A DNA stretch of 64,000 bases from Enterobacteriaceae endosymbiont of Donacia bicoloricornis (GCF_012567955.1 NZ_CP046186.1:239712-303711); one strand, 5' to 3'; positions 19,002-28,959 are shown, counted from the stretch's first letter. A program made the numbers and translations. The notes: generated by a model from the letters alone, not told the origin.

Positions 19002-19391
19002 TTAACAATTTTAAAAATTCTTTTCTTGTAGGAAAGAAAATATTAAAATTATTGTAATTTACAATTAATACTTGCAATAAGTTTATCTAAAGTTAATAAT
19101 TTAAAAGCATTAATTAATACTCTAATTATTATTAAATATTATTTTATCTTTCTCAATAAATTATTAATTTTTTTATTTTCATATTAGATGATATGGATGT
19201 TTTAAATATTTTTTAATTTTTAAATTAGAATTTTTAAAACTTGGTAATTTATTAATACAAATTTTGTATATTATTATATTTATAATGTATAAAAATACAT
19301 AGTATCCCTTACTTAAGGATAATTATCTTATTATATAAATTTTTTAAAAAAATGATGTATTTTATTTCTTTATAAAATACATCATAAATAG
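19002..19391. other. Non-coding A+T-rich stretch between the foreign block and sodA
   Basis: About 390 bp with no credible gene on either strand; all frames are broken by frequent stops. Visible structure: a short hairpin at 19021-19040 (TTTTCTT/AAGAAAA), an imperfect TATCCCTT/AAGGATA hairpin near 19300-19320, and the sodA terminator at 19352-19385. Its composition is like the rest of the bacterial chromosome, so it belongs to the symbiont side of the junction. It could be the decayed remains of a lost gene, but I recognise none. Confidence 0.6.
19352..19385 (-). terminator. Intrinsic terminator of sodA
   Basis: A perfect 14-bp stem (ATGATGTATTTTAT at 19352-19365, ATAAAATACATCAT at 19372-19385) with a 6-base loop, starting 7 bp after the sodA stop. 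On the minus strand it is followed by a run of T, the layout of a Rho-independent terminator. Confidence 0.7.
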
Positions 19392-20006
19392 TTATTTATT
19401 TAAAAATAATTGTGTAACTTTATCCCAATTTAAAACATTCCAAAAAGCATTAAGATATAAATTTTTTTGATTTTGATATTTTAAATAATATGCATGTTCC
19501 CATAAATCTAATCCTATAATAGGTAAACTTGTTGATGTATTATCATCCATTAATGGATTATCTTGATTTATTGTTGTAATTATTTTTAACATATTTTTTT
19601 TTTTTATTAACCAAATCCATCCAGATCCAAAAAAATTTAAAGCTTTTTTTTCAAATTCTTTTTTAAAATTTATTAAATTACCAAATTCATTTTTTAAAAT
19701 ATTTAAAATAATACTATTTGGTTGAATATTTTTTTTTAAAATTTTCCAAAAAAAACTATGATTAGCATGTCCTCCTGCATTATTACGTAAAAATATTCTT
19801 TGTGAAGAAGGAATTGATAATTTATTTAAATTGGAAATTAATTTATTAATTTTAATATTTTCTATATTATTTTCTTGTAGTATTAAATTTGTATTATTAA
19901 TATAATTTTGATGATGTTTTTTATGATGTATTTCCATTGTTTTTGTATCAAAAAATGGTTCTAAATCTGAATATTTATATAACAAATTAGGTAGTTTATA
20001 AGTCAT
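19392..20006 (-). CDS. sodA: Superoxide dismutase, Mn type
   Basis: Converts superoxide to hydrogen peroxide and oxygen. It is 204 aa (E. coli SodA 206). The four metal ligands fall at His27, His83, Asp167 and His171 (DLWEHAYYLKY). The NNAGGHANHSFFW segment and the INQDNPLM segment carry the Gly/Gln pattern of manganese rather than iron enzymes. It lies 28 bp after aroE with an AAGGA ribosome site, so it is probably read from the tsaC-aroE transcript. Its own terminator follows. Confidence 0.95.
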   Translation of the reverse strand: MTYKLPNLLYKYSDLEPFFDTKTMEIHHKKHHQNYINNTNLILQENNIENIKINKLISNLNKLSIPSSQRIFLRNNAGGHANHSFFWKILKKNIQPNSIILNILKNEFGNLINFKKEFEKKALNFFGSGWIWLIKKKNMLKIITTINQDNPLMDDNTSTSLPIIGLDLWEHAYYLKYQNQKNLYLNAFWNVLNWDKVTQLFLNK

Positions 20007-20034
20007 AAAAATCCTTTAAAATAAAATATAATTA

Positions 20035-20859
20035 TTAATCATATTTTTTATATTTTTTAATTATTAATTTAGTATTGGGCATGATACCATGCCATAAATA
20101 AAAAGAATGTGCTGCTTGTTCAATTAACATGCCAATACCATCTGATACTTTTTTAGCTCCATTAATAATACACCATTTTAAAAATGGTGTATTATTAGAA
20201 TTATAAAAAAGATCATAACAAAAAACATCAGGACCAATAATATTAGAAGGTATATTAGGAATATTTCCTTTAATACTACTAGATGTAGCATTAATAATTA
20301 AATTATATCTAAATTTATTATAAAATATAAATAAATCTTCTAATTTTAGATAATTAATATTTTTTATATTTTTAAAAAATTTAACAATTTTTTTAGTATT
20401 TTGATAAGTACGATTAATAATTGTAATATTACAACCAAAATTAATTAACGGATATATAATTCCTTGTGCAGCTCCGCCAGCACCTATTAATAAAATATTA
20501 CTTTTAGAATTAATAAATTTTAAATTTTGTAGATCTTTTAATAAACCAATACCATCAGTATTATCACCTAAAATTTTTTTTGAATTAATAATTTTTATTG
20601 TATTTACTACACCAGAATATTTAGCTCTTTTTGTTACAAAATCACATAACTTATATGCTTTTTTTTTAAATGGAACTGTAATATTTGCTCCTATCCCTCC
20701 ATTTTTAAAAAAATGGAAAAAAGATTTATAAAAATTATTCAATGGAATACAAATTTTTTTATAATTATGTAATATTCCTGTTTGTTTTGCAAATAGTTGA
20801 TGTATAATTGGAGATTTACTATGTTTAACAGGATTACCTAATACCGCAAAAATGTTCAT
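20035..20859 (-). CDS. aroE: Shikimate dehydrogenase
   Basis: NADPH-dependent reduction of 3-dehydroshikimate in chorismate synthesis. It is 274 aa (E. coli 272). Substrate-site motifs NPVKHSKSPIIHQ, ITVPFKKKAY (catalytic Lys) and LGDNTDGIGLL (catalytic Asp) are visible. The Rossmann GAGGAAQG and the NADP-binding NRT follow. It starts 2 bp after tsaC, as the E. coli tsaC-aroE pair does. With aroA at 48-49 kb it argues that the shikimate pathway is retained. Confidence 0.97.
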   Translation of the reverse strand: MNIFAVLGNPVKHSKSPIIHQLFAKQTGILHNYKKICIPLNNFYKSFFHFFKNGGIGANITVPFKKKAYKLCDFVTKRAKYSGVVNTIKIINSKKILGDNTDGIGLLKDLQNLKFINSKSNILLIGAGGAAQGIIYPLINFGCNITIINRTYQNTKKIVKFFKNIKNINYLKLEDLFIFYNKFRYNLIINATSSSIKGNIPNIPSNIIGPDVFCYDLFYNSNNTPFLKWCIINGAKKVSDGIGMLIEQAAHSFYLWHGIMPNTKLIIKKYKKYD

Positions 20860-20861
20860 AT

Positions 20862-21422
20862 TTATCCTTTACGTATAACTAAATTAGTAAAACTATCTCT
20901 GATTTCAGATGGTTTTAAATAACCTCCAGTTTTTCCATTTAGAATTAAAATATGTTCTTTAACATCATAAAAATGATGTAATACATCTTGATGTGTTAAA
21001 CATGGTTTTTTACCTGAAATATTTGCACTGGTAGAAATAATAGGTTTGCCAAAATAATTACATAATTTACTAGTTAAATAGTGATTAGTTACACGAACCG
21101 CTATAGAATTAAAATTTCCAATTAACCAATAAGGAGTATTTATTTTAATAGGCATAACCCATGTAATAATACCAGGCCAAGTAGATAAAATTTTTTTTTT
21201 TTGGCTTTTAAGAATTTTTTTTTCATTTATATATTTTAATAATTGATTATAATTAGATGCTATTAAAATTAATCCTTTTTTTATACTACGTTTTTTTATT
21301 TTTAATAATTTATATACTGCTTTTTTATTATCTGGATCACATCCTAAACTAAAAACAGATTCAGTTGGATAAGCTATAATTTTACCCATTTTTAATGCAT
21401 TAATAAAAATTTTTATATCCAT
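20862..21422 (-). CDS. tsaC: Threonylcarbamoyl-AMP synthase TsaC
   Basis: Makes threonylcarbamoyl-adenylate from Thr, bicarbonate and ATP for t6A on tRNA. It is 186 aa (E. coli 190). The YrdC-fold signatures are seen: IAYPTESVFSLGCDP, KKRSIKKGLILI and IISTSANISGKKP. TsaD, which uses the product, is at 10851-11867. It is divergent from def, with a def promoter in the 122-bp gap. Confidence 0.96.
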   Translation of the reverse strand: MDIKIFINALKMGKIIAYPTESVFSLGCDPDNKKAVYKLLKIKKRSIKKGLILIASNYNQLLKYINEKKILKSQKKKILSTWPGIITWVMPIKINTPYWLIGNFNSIAVRVTNHYLTSKLCNYFGKPIISTSANISGKKPCLTHQDVLHHFYDVKEHILILNGKTGGYLKPSEIRDSFTNLVIRKG

Positions 21423-21440
21423 AATTTTTTTATAAATTAT

Positions 21441-21469
21441 TTGATAAAGTTGTAAATGAATTATATATT
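21441..21469 (+). promoter_or_regulatory. Sigma-70 promoter of def-fmt
   Basis: TTGATA (21441-21446), 17-bp spacer, TATATT (21464-21469), about 70 bp upstream of the def ATG. Five of six matches in each box. Confidence 0.5.
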
Positions 21470-21544
21470 AATAGTATAATTATATTAAAAATTAAAAAAA
21501 TTTTTATTATTTTAGAAAAATCATCTTTAAAAAAGATATTAAAT

Positions 21545-22081
21545 ATGTCTATACTTAAATTACTATATTTTCCTAATAAAAAATTGAGAAATATAGCTAA
21601 ATCAATTAAAAATATTAATAAGGATATTAAATTACTAGGAAGTAGTATGCTTAAAACTATGTATACTTACAATGGTATTGGTTTAGCAGCTACACAAATA
21701 GGAATAAATAAAAGAATTATAGTTATTGATATAACTGAAAAAAAAAATAATCCTATTATTCTTATTAATCCTAAAATAATAAAATTTAATAAATTAAAAA
21801 TTAATAGTAAAGAAGGTTGTTTATCTATACCTATAAAACAAAAATATTTTGTTCCAAGGTTTAATAAAATAAAAATTCAAGCTAAAAATTTAATGAATGA
21901 AATCATTGAAATAGAAGCAAATAATTTATTATCTTTTTGCATACAACATGAAATTGATCATTTAAATGGAATTTTATTCATCGATTATTTATCAAATTTA
22001 AAATATCAAAGAATTTATGATAAAATAAATAAAATTAATCATAAAATAATGTTTTTAAAAAAACAGAATTACATAAAATGA
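21545..22081 (+). CDS. def: Peptide deformylase
   Basis: Removes the formyl group from nascent N-termini. All three motifs are present: GIGLAATQIG (44-53), EGCLSIP with the metal ligand Cys92, and QHEIDH with His135, catalytic Glu136 and His139. It is 178 aa (E. coli 169), with a short Lys/Ile-rich C-terminal extension. It overlaps fmt in an ATGA junction, so the two are translationally coupled. Confidence 0.97.
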   Translation: MSILKLLYFPNKKLRNIAKSIKNINKDIKLLGSSMLKTMYTYNGIGLAATQIGINKRIIVIDITEKKNNPIILINPKIIKFNKLKINSKEGCLSIPIKQKYFVPRFNKIKIQAKNLMNEIIEIEANNLLSFCIQHEIDHLNGILFIDYLSNLKYQRIYDKINKINHKIMFLKKQNYIK

Positions 22082-23052
22082 AAAAAAAAATAAAAATTAT
22101 CTTTATAGGTACTTCAAAATTTGCCGCTTATCATTTAAAAGGATTAATAAATAATATCTACACAATATCTTGTGTTATTACTAAGCCAGATACTTATGCT
22201 AATAGAGGATATAAATTAACTTTTAATTCTGTAAAAAAATTAGCAGTAAAATATAAAATTAATATATTACAACCAGAATCTTTAAATTCTTTAAAATTAA
22301 TTAAAAATCTTATTAATTATAATTGTGATATTATTATAGTTGTAGATTATGGTTTATTAATACCTAGTAAAATATTAAATATACCTAAGTTATTTTGTAT
22401 GAATATACATGCTTCATTATTACCTAGATGGAGAGGAGCTGCCCCAATACAAAGAGCATTATTAGCAAATGATTTAAAAACAGGTATTAGTATAATAAAA
22501 ATGAATAATTTTTTAGATGAAGGCGATATTATTTATCAAATAGAATATAGTATTCTACTTTATGATACATATGGTTCATTATATAAAAAATTAGCTATAT
22601 TAGGATTACAAGGATTATTGTTTATTTTAAAAAAAATTTCCAAAGGAGAACAAATAAAATTTAAATCTCAAAATATAAATATGATAAAACCTACATATGC
22701 AAAAAAAATATCTAAAATGGAATGTAAATTAGATTGGAATTTATCTGCTAAAAAACTTGAATGTATGATTCGTGCCTTTAATCCTAGACCAGGTACTTTT
22801 TTTATGATAAAAAAACAAAGGTTTAAAGTATGGCAAGCAGAAGTTATTAATAGCTTTAACAGTAATTATGTAGATAAAGTACCTGGTACAATATTATTAA
22901 TTAATAGATATGGTATACAAATAAATACTATAAATGGAATTTTAAATATTCAAATTATTCAACCTAGTGGTAAAAAACAAATGAATATTCAAAATTTTTT
23001 AAATTTTAAACATTATAAAAATCTTTTTACAAAAAATACTGTTATTATTTAA
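22078..23052 (+). CDS. fmt: Methionyl-tRNA formyltransferase
   Basis: Formylates initiator Met-tRNA using 10-formyl-THF. It is 324 aa (E. coli 315). The formyl-THF site MNIHASLLPRWRGAAPIQRA, with the conserved Asn and His, and the later FLDEGDI loop with the catalytic Asp are present. A C-terminal tRNA-binding domain follows (WNLSAKKLECMIRAFNPRPG). The start overlaps the def stop by 4 bp. The 3' end overlaps the convergent rplQ by 8 bp. Confidence 0.97.
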   Translation: MKKKIKIIFIGTSKFAAYHLKGLINNIYTISCVITKPDTYANRGYKLTFNSVKKLAVKYKINILQPESLNSLKLIKNLINYNCDIIIVVDYGLLIPSKILNIPKLFCMNIHASLLPRWRGAAPIQRALLANDLKTGISIIKMNNFLDEGDIIYQIEYSILLYDTYGSLYKKLAILGLQGLLFILKKISKGEQIKFKSQNINMIKPTYAKKISKMECKLDWNLSAKKLECMIRAFNPRPGTFFMIKKQRFKVWQAEVINSFNSNYVDKVPGTILLINRYGIQINTINGILNIQIIQPSGKKQMNIQNFLNFKHYKNLFTKNTVII

Positions 23053-23431
23053 GATTTTTATTTTTTAGCATTATTTTTCTTCCTATTAATTCTATATATG
23101 CCATAGGTGCTTTATCTCCATTACGAAAACCACATTTTATTATACGTGTATATCCTCCTAATCTATTTTGAAATTTAGGAGCAATAACATTAAAAAGTTT
23201 AATCATATTGATTTTATTATTTATTTTAGATCTTATTAATCTTTTATTAGAAATAGTATTTTTTTTAGCAATTGTAATTATTGGTTCTATAATTTTTCTA
23301 AGTTCTTTTGCTTTCATTAGAGTAGTTTTAATAATTTCATTATTAATTAATGAATTAACCATATTAAACAACATTGCACTACGATGTGAACTATTTTTAT
23401 TAAAATAACGACCTGTTTTACGATGACGCAT
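23045..23431 (-). CDS. rplQ: 50S ribosomal protein L17
   Basis: Last gene of the alpha operon. It is 128 aa (E. coli 127), with the N-terminal MRHRKTGRYFNKNSSHRSAM motif and the GGYTRIIKCGFRNGDKAPMAYIEL-type C-terminal core. It starts 21 bp after rpoA. Its 3' end overlaps fmt on the other strand by 8 bp, leaving no room for a separate terminator between them. Confidence 0.97.
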   Translation of the reverse strand: MRHRKTGRYFNKNSSHRSAMLFNMVNSLINNEIIKTTLMKAKELRKIIEPIITIAKKNTISNKRLIRSKINNKINMIKLFNVIAPKFQNRLGGYTRIIKCGFRNGDKAPMAYIELIGRKIMLKNKNLK

Positions 23432-23452
23432 ATTTTTACCTAATTAAATTAA

Positions 23453-24460
23453 TTATTTTTGATTATTATTTTTTAAAATTGGAGGCCAATTATCTAGTCT
23501 CATTCCTAATGATAATCCTCTAGACGCTAAAATATCTTTTATTTCTGTTAGAGATTTTTTCCCTAAATTTGGAGTTTTTAATAATTCTACTTCAGTTCTT
23601 TGTACTAAATCGCCAATCAAATGAATTGATTCAGTTTTTAAACAATTTGCCGAACGAACAGTTAATTCTAAATCATCTACAGAATGTAATAAGATAGGAT
23701 CAAAATCTGGTTTTTCTTCTTTTATTTCTTTTTTTTGTTTAATATCTTTTAAATTTACAAATGATTCTAATTGTTCAGCTAAAATAGTTGCTGCTTTTCT
23801 AATAGCTTGTTCTGGATCAATTGTTCCATTTGTTTCCATTTCTATTATTAATTTATCTAAATCTGTTCTTTGTTCTACTCTAGCTGATTCTACATTATAT
23901 ATTATTTTTTTAATAGGGCTATAAGATGCATCTAATAATAATCTTCCTATTTTATGATCTTTTTGAAAATTATTATTAATTTTTGTATGTGCTGCTACAT
24001 ATCCTCGTCCTAATTCTATTTTTATTTTCATATTAATTGATGTATTTATATTAGTAATATGACAAATAATATGATTTTTATTTACAATTTTTATATCATT
24101 TCCATAAGAAATATCAGAAGCTCTTACAATTCCAATTCCTGTTTTTTTTAAAATTAAAACAACTTCCTTTTTATTATTTTCTATTTTTATAGCTAATTTT
24201 TTTAAATTTAAAAGTATTTCAATTATATCTTCTTTAATCCCTTCTTTAATACTATATTCATGTAATATTCCTTCTATTTCTACCTCTGTTACTGCATAAC
24301 CAGGAATTGAAGATAATAAAATACGTCTTAATGCGTTTCCTAAAGTATGACCAAAACCACGTTCTAAAGGTTCTAAAGTAACTTTTATAGAATTATTACC
24401 AATATGTTCTATATCAACTAATTTAGGTTTTAAAAATTCTGTTACAGAATTTTGATCCAT
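23453..24460 (-). CDS. rpoA: RNA polymerase alpha subunit
   Basis: Scaffold of RNA polymerase assembly and contact site for UP elements and activators. The N-terminal dimerisation domain ([36 protein letters not shown]) and the C-terminal domain ([38 protein letters not shown]) are intact. I start at the ATG at 24460 (335 aa, E. coli 329): MDQNSVTEF aligns with the known N-terminus and GAGAGAG precedes it. An upstream in-frame start would add 16 unalignable residues overlapping rpsD. Confidence 0.97.
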   Translation of the reverse strand: MDQNSVTEFLKPKLVDIEHIGNNSIKVTLEPLERGFGHTLGNALRRILLSSIPGYAVTEVEIEGILHEYSIKEGIKEDIIEILLNLKKLAIKIENNKKEVVLILKKTGIGIVRASDISYGNDIKIVNKNHIICHITNINTSINMKIKIELGRGYVAAHTKINNNFQKDHKIGRLLLDASYSPIKKIIYNVESARVEQRTDLDKLIIEMETNGTIDPEQAIRKAATILAEQLESFVNLKDIKQKKEIKEEKPDFDPILLHSVDDLELTVRSANCLKTESIHLIGDLVQRTEVELLKTPNLGKKSLTEIKDILASRGLSLGMRLDNWPPILKNNNQK

Positions 24461-24488
24461 GTATATACTCTCTCTTTCTTTTAAAAAA

Positions 24489-25109
24489 TTATTTTGAATA
24501 TAATTCAATAATTAAGTGTTCATTAATATCTGCAGGCAAATCAGAACGTTCAGGAAGTCTTTTAAAAATTCCTTCCATTTTTTTATTATTCACTTCTAAC
24601 CAGTTAGGTTTCTCTCTTTGAGAGTATAAATCAATTGAAGCATTAATCCTTAGTTGTTTTTGAGATTTTTTACATACAGAAATTTTATCATTTAAAGATA
24701 CTTGATAGGAAGCTATATTAACAATCTGATTATTAATTTGTATAGATTTATGAGAAATTAATTGTCTAGATTCTGCTCTTGTAACAGCGAAACCCATTCT
24801 ATAAACAATATTATCCAATCTTTTTTCTAACAAACATAATAAATTAAATCCAGTATTTCCTTTTATATGTAAAGCTTTTTTATAATAATTATGAAATTGT
24901 TTTTCTAATATACCATATAATCTACGTATTTTTTGCTTCTCTCTTAATTGGATACCATATTCAGATAATCTAGATTTTTTTATCCCATGTTGCCCTGGAA
25001 TTTGTTCTAATTTACATTTGGTGTCAATAGCACGTACATTAGATTTTAAAAATAAATCAGTACCTTCTCTCCGAGATAATTTTAATTTTGGTCCTAAATA
25101 TCTTGCCAT
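24489..25109 (-). CDS. rpsD: 30S ribosomal protein S4
   Basis: Primary 16S rRNA binder that nucleates the 30S body. It is 206 aa, the E. coli length. The N-terminal [21 protein letters not shown] and the S4 RNA-binding domain ([20 protein letters not shown]) are clear. In E. coli S4 represses this operon at the rpsM leader; I cannot confirm that RNA structure here. Confidence 0.97.
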   Translation of the reverse strand: MARYLGPKLKLSRREGTDLFLKSNVRAIDTKCKLEQIPGQHGIKKSRLSEYGIQLREKQKIRRLYGILEKQFHNYYKKALHIKGNTGFNLLCLLEKRLDNIVYRMGFAVTRAESRQLISHKSIQINNQIVNIASYQVSLNDKISVCKKSQKQLRINASIDLYSQREKPNWLEVNNKKMEGIFKRLPERSDLPADINEHLIIELYSK

Positions 25110-25148
25110 TATATTTTCTCCTAAAATATTTTAATTATTAATAATAAT

Positions 25149-25538
25149 TTATACTCTTCTTTTTTTTGGAGGTCTACATCCATTATGAGGAATAGGAGTA
25201 ATATCTGTAATATTAGTAATTTTAAAACCAGCATTATTTAATGCTCTAATAGTAGATTCCCTACCAGGACCTGGGCCTTTTACCATAATTTCTAAGTTTT
25301 TAATACCATAATGTCTAACAATTTCAGCACATTTTTCTGCAGCTACTTGTGCCGCAAATGGAGTTGATTTTCTTGATCCTCTAAAACCAGAACCTCCGGC
25401 TGTTGCACATCCTAAAGAATTACCTTGTCTATCTGTAATTGTAACAATTGTATTGTTAAAAGAAGCATGTATATGTGCAATACCGTCTACAATTTGTTTT
25501 TTGATTTTTTTTTTAAAATTCAAAGATTTTTTTTTCAT
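25149..25538 (-). CDS. rpsK: 30S ribosomal protein S11
   Basis: Platform protein near the E site and Shine-Dalgarno helix. It is 129 aa (E. coli 129). [19 protein letters not shown] and the C-terminal [20 protein letters not shown] are nearly invariant family sequences. It follows rpsM by 27 bp and precedes rpsD by 39 bp. Confidence 0.98.
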   Translation of the reverse strand: MKKKSLNFKKKIKKQIVDGIAHIHASFNNTIVTITDRQGNSLGCATAGGSGFRGSRKSTPFAAQVAAEKCAEIVRHYGIKNLEIMVKGPGPGRESTIRALNNAGFKITNITDITPIPHNGCRPPKKRRV

Positions 25539-25565
25539 TATATATACTCTTCTATAATTAGAAAT

Positions 25566-25922
25566 TTATTTTTTGGAATATTTATATAATTTTTTTCTAG
25601 TATGTGCGTTAGTTTTAGTGCGTTGTCCTCTAACTGGTAATCCTTTTTTATGACGTAAACCTCTATAACAATTAAGGTCAATTAATCTTTTAATATTTAA
25701 ATTAATATTTCTTCTTAAATCACCTTCTACTTTAAATTTTAATATAAAATTTCTTAATAAATCTATTTTTTCTTTAGTAAGTTGATTAATTTTAATATTT
25801 TGAGAAATATTAGCAATTTTACATATACGAATTGCATGTGAATTACCTATACCATAAATATATTGTAATGCTATTATTGTCCGTTTATTATCAGGAATAT
25901 TTACACCAGCTATACGAACCAT
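25566..25922 (-). CDS. rpsM: 30S ribosomal protein S13
   Basis: 30S head protein forming bridges B1a/B1b to the 50S subunit. It is 118 aa, as in E. coli. The N-terminal [17 protein letters not shown] sequence and the C-terminal [20 protein letters not shown] helix that reaches toward the P-site tRNA are conserved. First gene of the alpha operon after rpmJ. Confidence 0.97.
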   Translation of the reverse strand: MVRIAGVNIPDNKRTIIALQYIYGIGNSHAIRICKIANISQNIKINQLTKEKIDLLRNFILKFKVEGDLRRNINLNIKRLIDLNCYRGLRHKKGLPVRGQRTKTNAHTRKKLYKYSKK

Positions 25923-25974
25923 ATTAAATCCTTTATTTAATTTTTATAATTTTTTTAAAAAAAATAGAAAATAA

Positions 25975-26091
25975 TTATCCTTGACGTTGTTTATGTTTGG
26001 GATCTGTTTTGCAAAAAACATATAAAATTCTATTTCTACGAATAATTTTACAATTACGACACATTTTTTTTATCGAAGTTCGAACTTTCAT
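25975..26091 (-). CDS. rpmJ: 50S ribosomal protein L36
   Basis: A 38-aa protein, exactly the usual length. The translation begins [20 protein letters not shown] and carries the zinc ligands Cys11, Cys14, Cys27 and His33, so it is the zinc-binding (C+) paralogue. It sits between secY (33 bp) and rpsM (52 bp), its standard position. Confidence 0.95.
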   Translation of the reverse strand: MKVRTSIKKMCRNCKIIRRNRILYVFCKTDPKHKQRQG

Positions 26092-26124
26092 TGTATTACA
26101 TCTCCAAATAATATTATATAAATA

Positions 26125-27453
26125 TTATCCTTTTAAATTAATTTTTTTAAGTATAGACTCATATTGAGTAGACATAATTAATGTTTGGATTTGTGTAATA
26201 AAATCAATAATTACAACTATTACTATAAGTAATGATGTACCACTTAAATAAAATGGAACATTAATTATATTTTTTAAAAATTCTGGTACAAGGCAAATAA
26301 AAGTAATATATAAACTACCAGTAAATGTTAATCTCATAATAATTTTTTTTATATATTTAGCTGTTTGTTCACCTGGTCTAATACCGGAAATATATGCACC
26401 AGATTTTTTTAAATTATCAGCAGTTTCTTGAGGATTAAATACTAAAATAGTATAAAAAAAACAAAAAAATATAATTGCTAAAATATATAAACAAATATAT
26501 AGTGGTTGTCTAGGTTGTAGAAATATAGCAATTTTTTTAAGTAAACTATAATTAGTAATATTACTAAACCATGAAAATATAGTAGAAATAAATAAAATAA
26601 TACTAGAAGAAAATATTGCGGGGATTACTCCAGCCATATTAATTTTTAATGGTAAATGAGTACTTTGTTGTATATTATACATTTGTTTTCCAAAATATCT
26701 TCTAGCATATTGCACATTAATTTTTCTTTGTCCTTTTTCAATAAAAACAATAAATAAAATTATTAAAAATACTAAAAATAATAAAACAAAAACCATAAAA
26801 AATTTTAAATTTCCTTGTTTTATTTGTTCTATAATTTGTCCTATATTTAAAGGTAATGTAGTTATTATACCAATTACTATAATAATAGAAACTCCATTTC
26901 CAATTCCTCTTTTTGTTATTTGTCTTCCTAACCACATTAAAAATATAGTACCTGTAATTAAACTCAAATTAGAAATTATAAAAAAATAAATATTAGGATT
27001 AATAACTAAATTATTCATACCAGGTAATTTAGGTAATGCAGTTGTTATACCTATAGCTTGAATAAACGCTAAAACTAATGTAGTATATTTCGTATATTTA
27101 TTAATTTTTTTTTTCCCTTCTTCTCCTTCTTTTTTTAAAGTTATAAAATATGGATGAACTACTGTTAAAAGTTGCATAATAATAGATGATGATATATAAG
27201 GCATAACTCCTAAAGCAAAAATAGAAGCTCTACTAAGAGCACCTCCAGAAAACATATTAAACATATCAATAATAGTACCATGTTGTTTAACAATTAAAGA
27301 ATGTAAAATACTAATATTAATACCTGGAATTGGTATGAATGAACCTATGCGAAAAATAATTATAGATGTTACTAAAAATATAAATCTTTCTTTTAATTCA
27401 ATAAAACCTTTTTTAGTACTTTGAAAATTTAATTTTTTAAATGATTTAATCAT
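26125..27453 (-). CDS. secY: Protein translocase subunit SecY
   Basis: Channel subunit of the Sec translocon in the inner membrane. It is 442 aa (E. coli 443), with about ten hydrophobic helices. Conserved parts are the plug/TM2 region ([29 protein letters not shown]), the cytoplasmic loop [10 protein letters not shown], and the C-terminal loop [18 protein letters not shown] used by SecA and the ribosome. Substrates in this window include BamA and the porin. Last gene of the spc operon before rpmJ. Confidence 0.97.
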   Translation of the reverse strand: MIKSFKKLNFQSTKKGFIELKERFIFLVTSIIIFRIGSFIPIPGINISILHSLIVKQHGTIIDMFNMFSGGALSRASIFALGVMPYISSSIIMQLLTVVHPYFITLKKEGEEGKKKINKYTKYTTLVLAFIQAIGITTALPKLPGMNNLVINPNIYFFIISNLSLITGTIFLMWLGRQITKRGIGNGVSIIIVIGIITTLPLNIGQIIEQIKQGNLKFFMVFVLLFLVFLIILFIVFIEKGQRKINVQYARRYFGKQMYNIQQSTHLPLKINMAGVIPAIFSSSIILFISTIFSWFSNITNYSLLKKIAIFLQPRQPLYICLYILAIIFFCFFYTILVFNPQETADNLKKSGAYISGIRPGEQTAKYIKKIIMRLTFTGSLYITFICLVPEFLKNIINVPFYLSGTSLLIVIVVIIDFITQIQTLIMSTQYESILKKINLKG

Positions 27454-27460
27454 TTATTAT

Positions 27461-27889
27461 CTATTCCTCAATTATACCACCTAATTTTTTTATAATTATT
27501 TTAACACTTTTTGTACAATTTAATTTGATAATTTTTTTTGGAGATTTAATATTTCCTTTATTAATAATTTTTACATATTTAATTTTTTTACTAATTATTT
27601 TCGTAGATTTTAAAATATTTAAATCAATATAATTACCATGAATTTTTTCTAAATCTCCTAATCTAATTTCTTTTAAAAAAATATTTTTTTTTGATTTAAA
27701 TCCAAATTTTGGTAATCTCCTATGTAAGGGACTTTGTCCTCCTTCAAATATTTTATTAATATTAAAACCAGATCTAGCTTTTTGTCCTTTATGACCTCTA
27801 CCGCTTGTTTTTCCTTTTCCTGACCCAATTCCTCTTCCTAATCTCTTTTTATTATTTCTAATTTTAGAAGATAAATTATTTAAATTCAT
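27461..27889 (-). CDS. rplO: 50S ribosomal protein L15
   Basis: It is 142 aa (E. coli 144). The Gly/Lys-rich N-terminal extension ([28 protein letters not shown] region) that penetrates 23S rRNA is intact, followed by [16 protein letters not shown]. It lies 7 bp before secY and 1 bp after rpmD, so it is tightly coupled. Confidence 0.97.
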   Translation of the reverse strand: MNLNNLSSKIRNNKKRLGRGIGSGKGKTSGRGHKGQKARSGFNINKIFEGGQSPLHRRLPKFGFKSKKNIFLKEIRLGDLEKIHGNYIDLNILKSTKIISKKIKYVKIINKGNIKSPKKIIKLNCTKSVKIIIKKLGGIIEE

Positions 27890-27890
27890 A

Positions 27891-28070
27891 TTAATATAAA
27901 ACCTTTAGCATATAAGATATTTTTTTAATCATTCCTAAAATACTAGGTGTATTTTTTTTTACAACAGTATGTCCAATATGTTTTAACCCTAAACTAATTA
28001 AAATTGCTTTATGTTTAGGTAATCTCCCTATAGAACTTTTAATTTGTGTAATTTTAATATTTTTTAACAC
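27891..28070 (-). CDS. rpmD: 50S ribosomal protein L30
   Basis: A 59-aa protein (E. coli 59). The translation includes [19 protein letters not shown] and [10 protein letters not shown], diagnostic of L30. The only in-frame start is a GTG at 28070-28068, because a TGA lies just upstream in frame. The gene therefore overlaps the end of rpsE by 17 bp. Standard spc order rpsE-rpmD-rplO. Confidence 0.93.
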   Translation of the reverse strand: MLKNIKITQIKSSIGRLPKHKAILISLGLKHIGHTVVKKNTPSILGMIKKISYMLKVLY

Positions 28071-28584
28071 TATTCATATTCCTTTTTATTTCTTCTATAG
28101 TTTTATTTCTTTTAGCAGCAATCATCTTTAATGATTGTATATTAGATAAACCTTTAATAGTTGCTTTTACTATATTAATAGGATTAGTAGAACCATAAGC
28201 CTTAGCTAAAATGTTATATATTCCTACTACTTCTAATACAGCTCTCATTGCTCCACCTGCAATAATACCTGTACCTTCATGAGCCGGTTGCATAAATACA
28301 AAAGATCCGGTGTGATATCCTTTAATAGGATATTGGATTGTATTATTATTAAGAATAATATTAATCATTTTTTTTCTAGCTTTTTCCATTGCTTTTTGTA
28401 TTGCATTAGGAACTTCTTTTGCTTTTCCATATCCAAAACCAATTCTTCCATTTCCATTACCTACTACAGTTAAAGCTGTAAAAGAGAAAATTCGACCACC
28501 TTTAACGGTTTTAGATACTCTGTTAACAGAAATTAATTTTTCCTTTAGATCATAATTTTGATTTTTATTTTCATAAATATTCAT
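28054..28584 (-). CDS. rpsE: 30S ribosomal protein S5
   Basis: S5 lines the mRNA entry site and affects decoding accuracy. It is 176 aa (E. coli 167), slightly longer at both ends. Core motifs [27 protein letters not shown], [22 protein letters not shown] and [13 protein letters not shown] are conserved. The 3' end carries the rpmD start in another frame. Confidence 0.97.
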   Translation of the reverse strand: MNIYENKNQNYDLKEKLISVNRVSKTVKGGRIFSFTALTVVGNGNGRIGFGYGKAKEVPNAIQKAMEKARKKMINIILNNNTIQYPIKGYHTGSFVFMQPAHEGTGIIAGGAMRAVLEVVGIYNILAKAYGSTNPINIVKATIKGLSNIQSLKMIAAKRNKTIEEIKRNMNSVKKY

Positions 28585-28605
28585 ATTTTTTCTTTTAAAA
28601 AATGT

Positions 28606-28959
28606 TTAAAATTTTAAACCTGTTTGACGTGCTGCATTTGCTAATGCTTTAATACGTCCATGATATTTAAATCCCGAACGATCAAATGATATATTTAAAA
28701 TACCATGTTTTATAGCTCTGATAGCTATTGTTTCCCCTATAAAAATAGCAGATTTTATATTTCCAGTATATGTTAATTTCTCTCTAATTTTTTTTTCTAA
28801 AGTTGAAGCAGTAACTAAAACTTTATTATTTAAAGAAATTATTTGTGCATATATATGACGAGAAGTTCGATGTATGGATAAACGTATCATTTTTAACTTT
28901 TTTAAATTTTTACGTAATTTAGTAGCTCTACGTATACGAGCAATTTTTTTTAAATTCAT
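28606..28959 (-). CDS. rplR: 50S ribosomal protein L18
   Basis: Binds 5S rRNA in the central protuberance. It is 117 aa (E. coli 117). The Arg/Lys-rich N-terminus and the C-terminal [20 protein letters not shown] are typical. It sits between rplF (25 bp) and rpsE (21 bp). Confidence 0.97.
   Translation of the reverse strand: MNLKKIARIRRATKLRKNLKKLKMIRLSIHRTSRHIYAQIISLNNKVLVTASTLEKKIREKLTYTGNIKSAIFIGETIAIRAIKHGILNISFDRSGFKYHGRIKALANAARQTGLKF

Noticed and set aside
18688-19005. A 105-codon plus-strand frame within the foreign block
   Set aside because: It is antisense to the RT frame and shows no recognisable domain.
17177-19018. ATTTTAAAAAT at 17177-17187 and 19008-19018 as a target-site duplication
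   Set aside because: Eleven A/T bases can match by chance in DNA this A+T-rich, and the copies do not sit tightly at the compositional edges. Kept only as a weak possibility in the findings.
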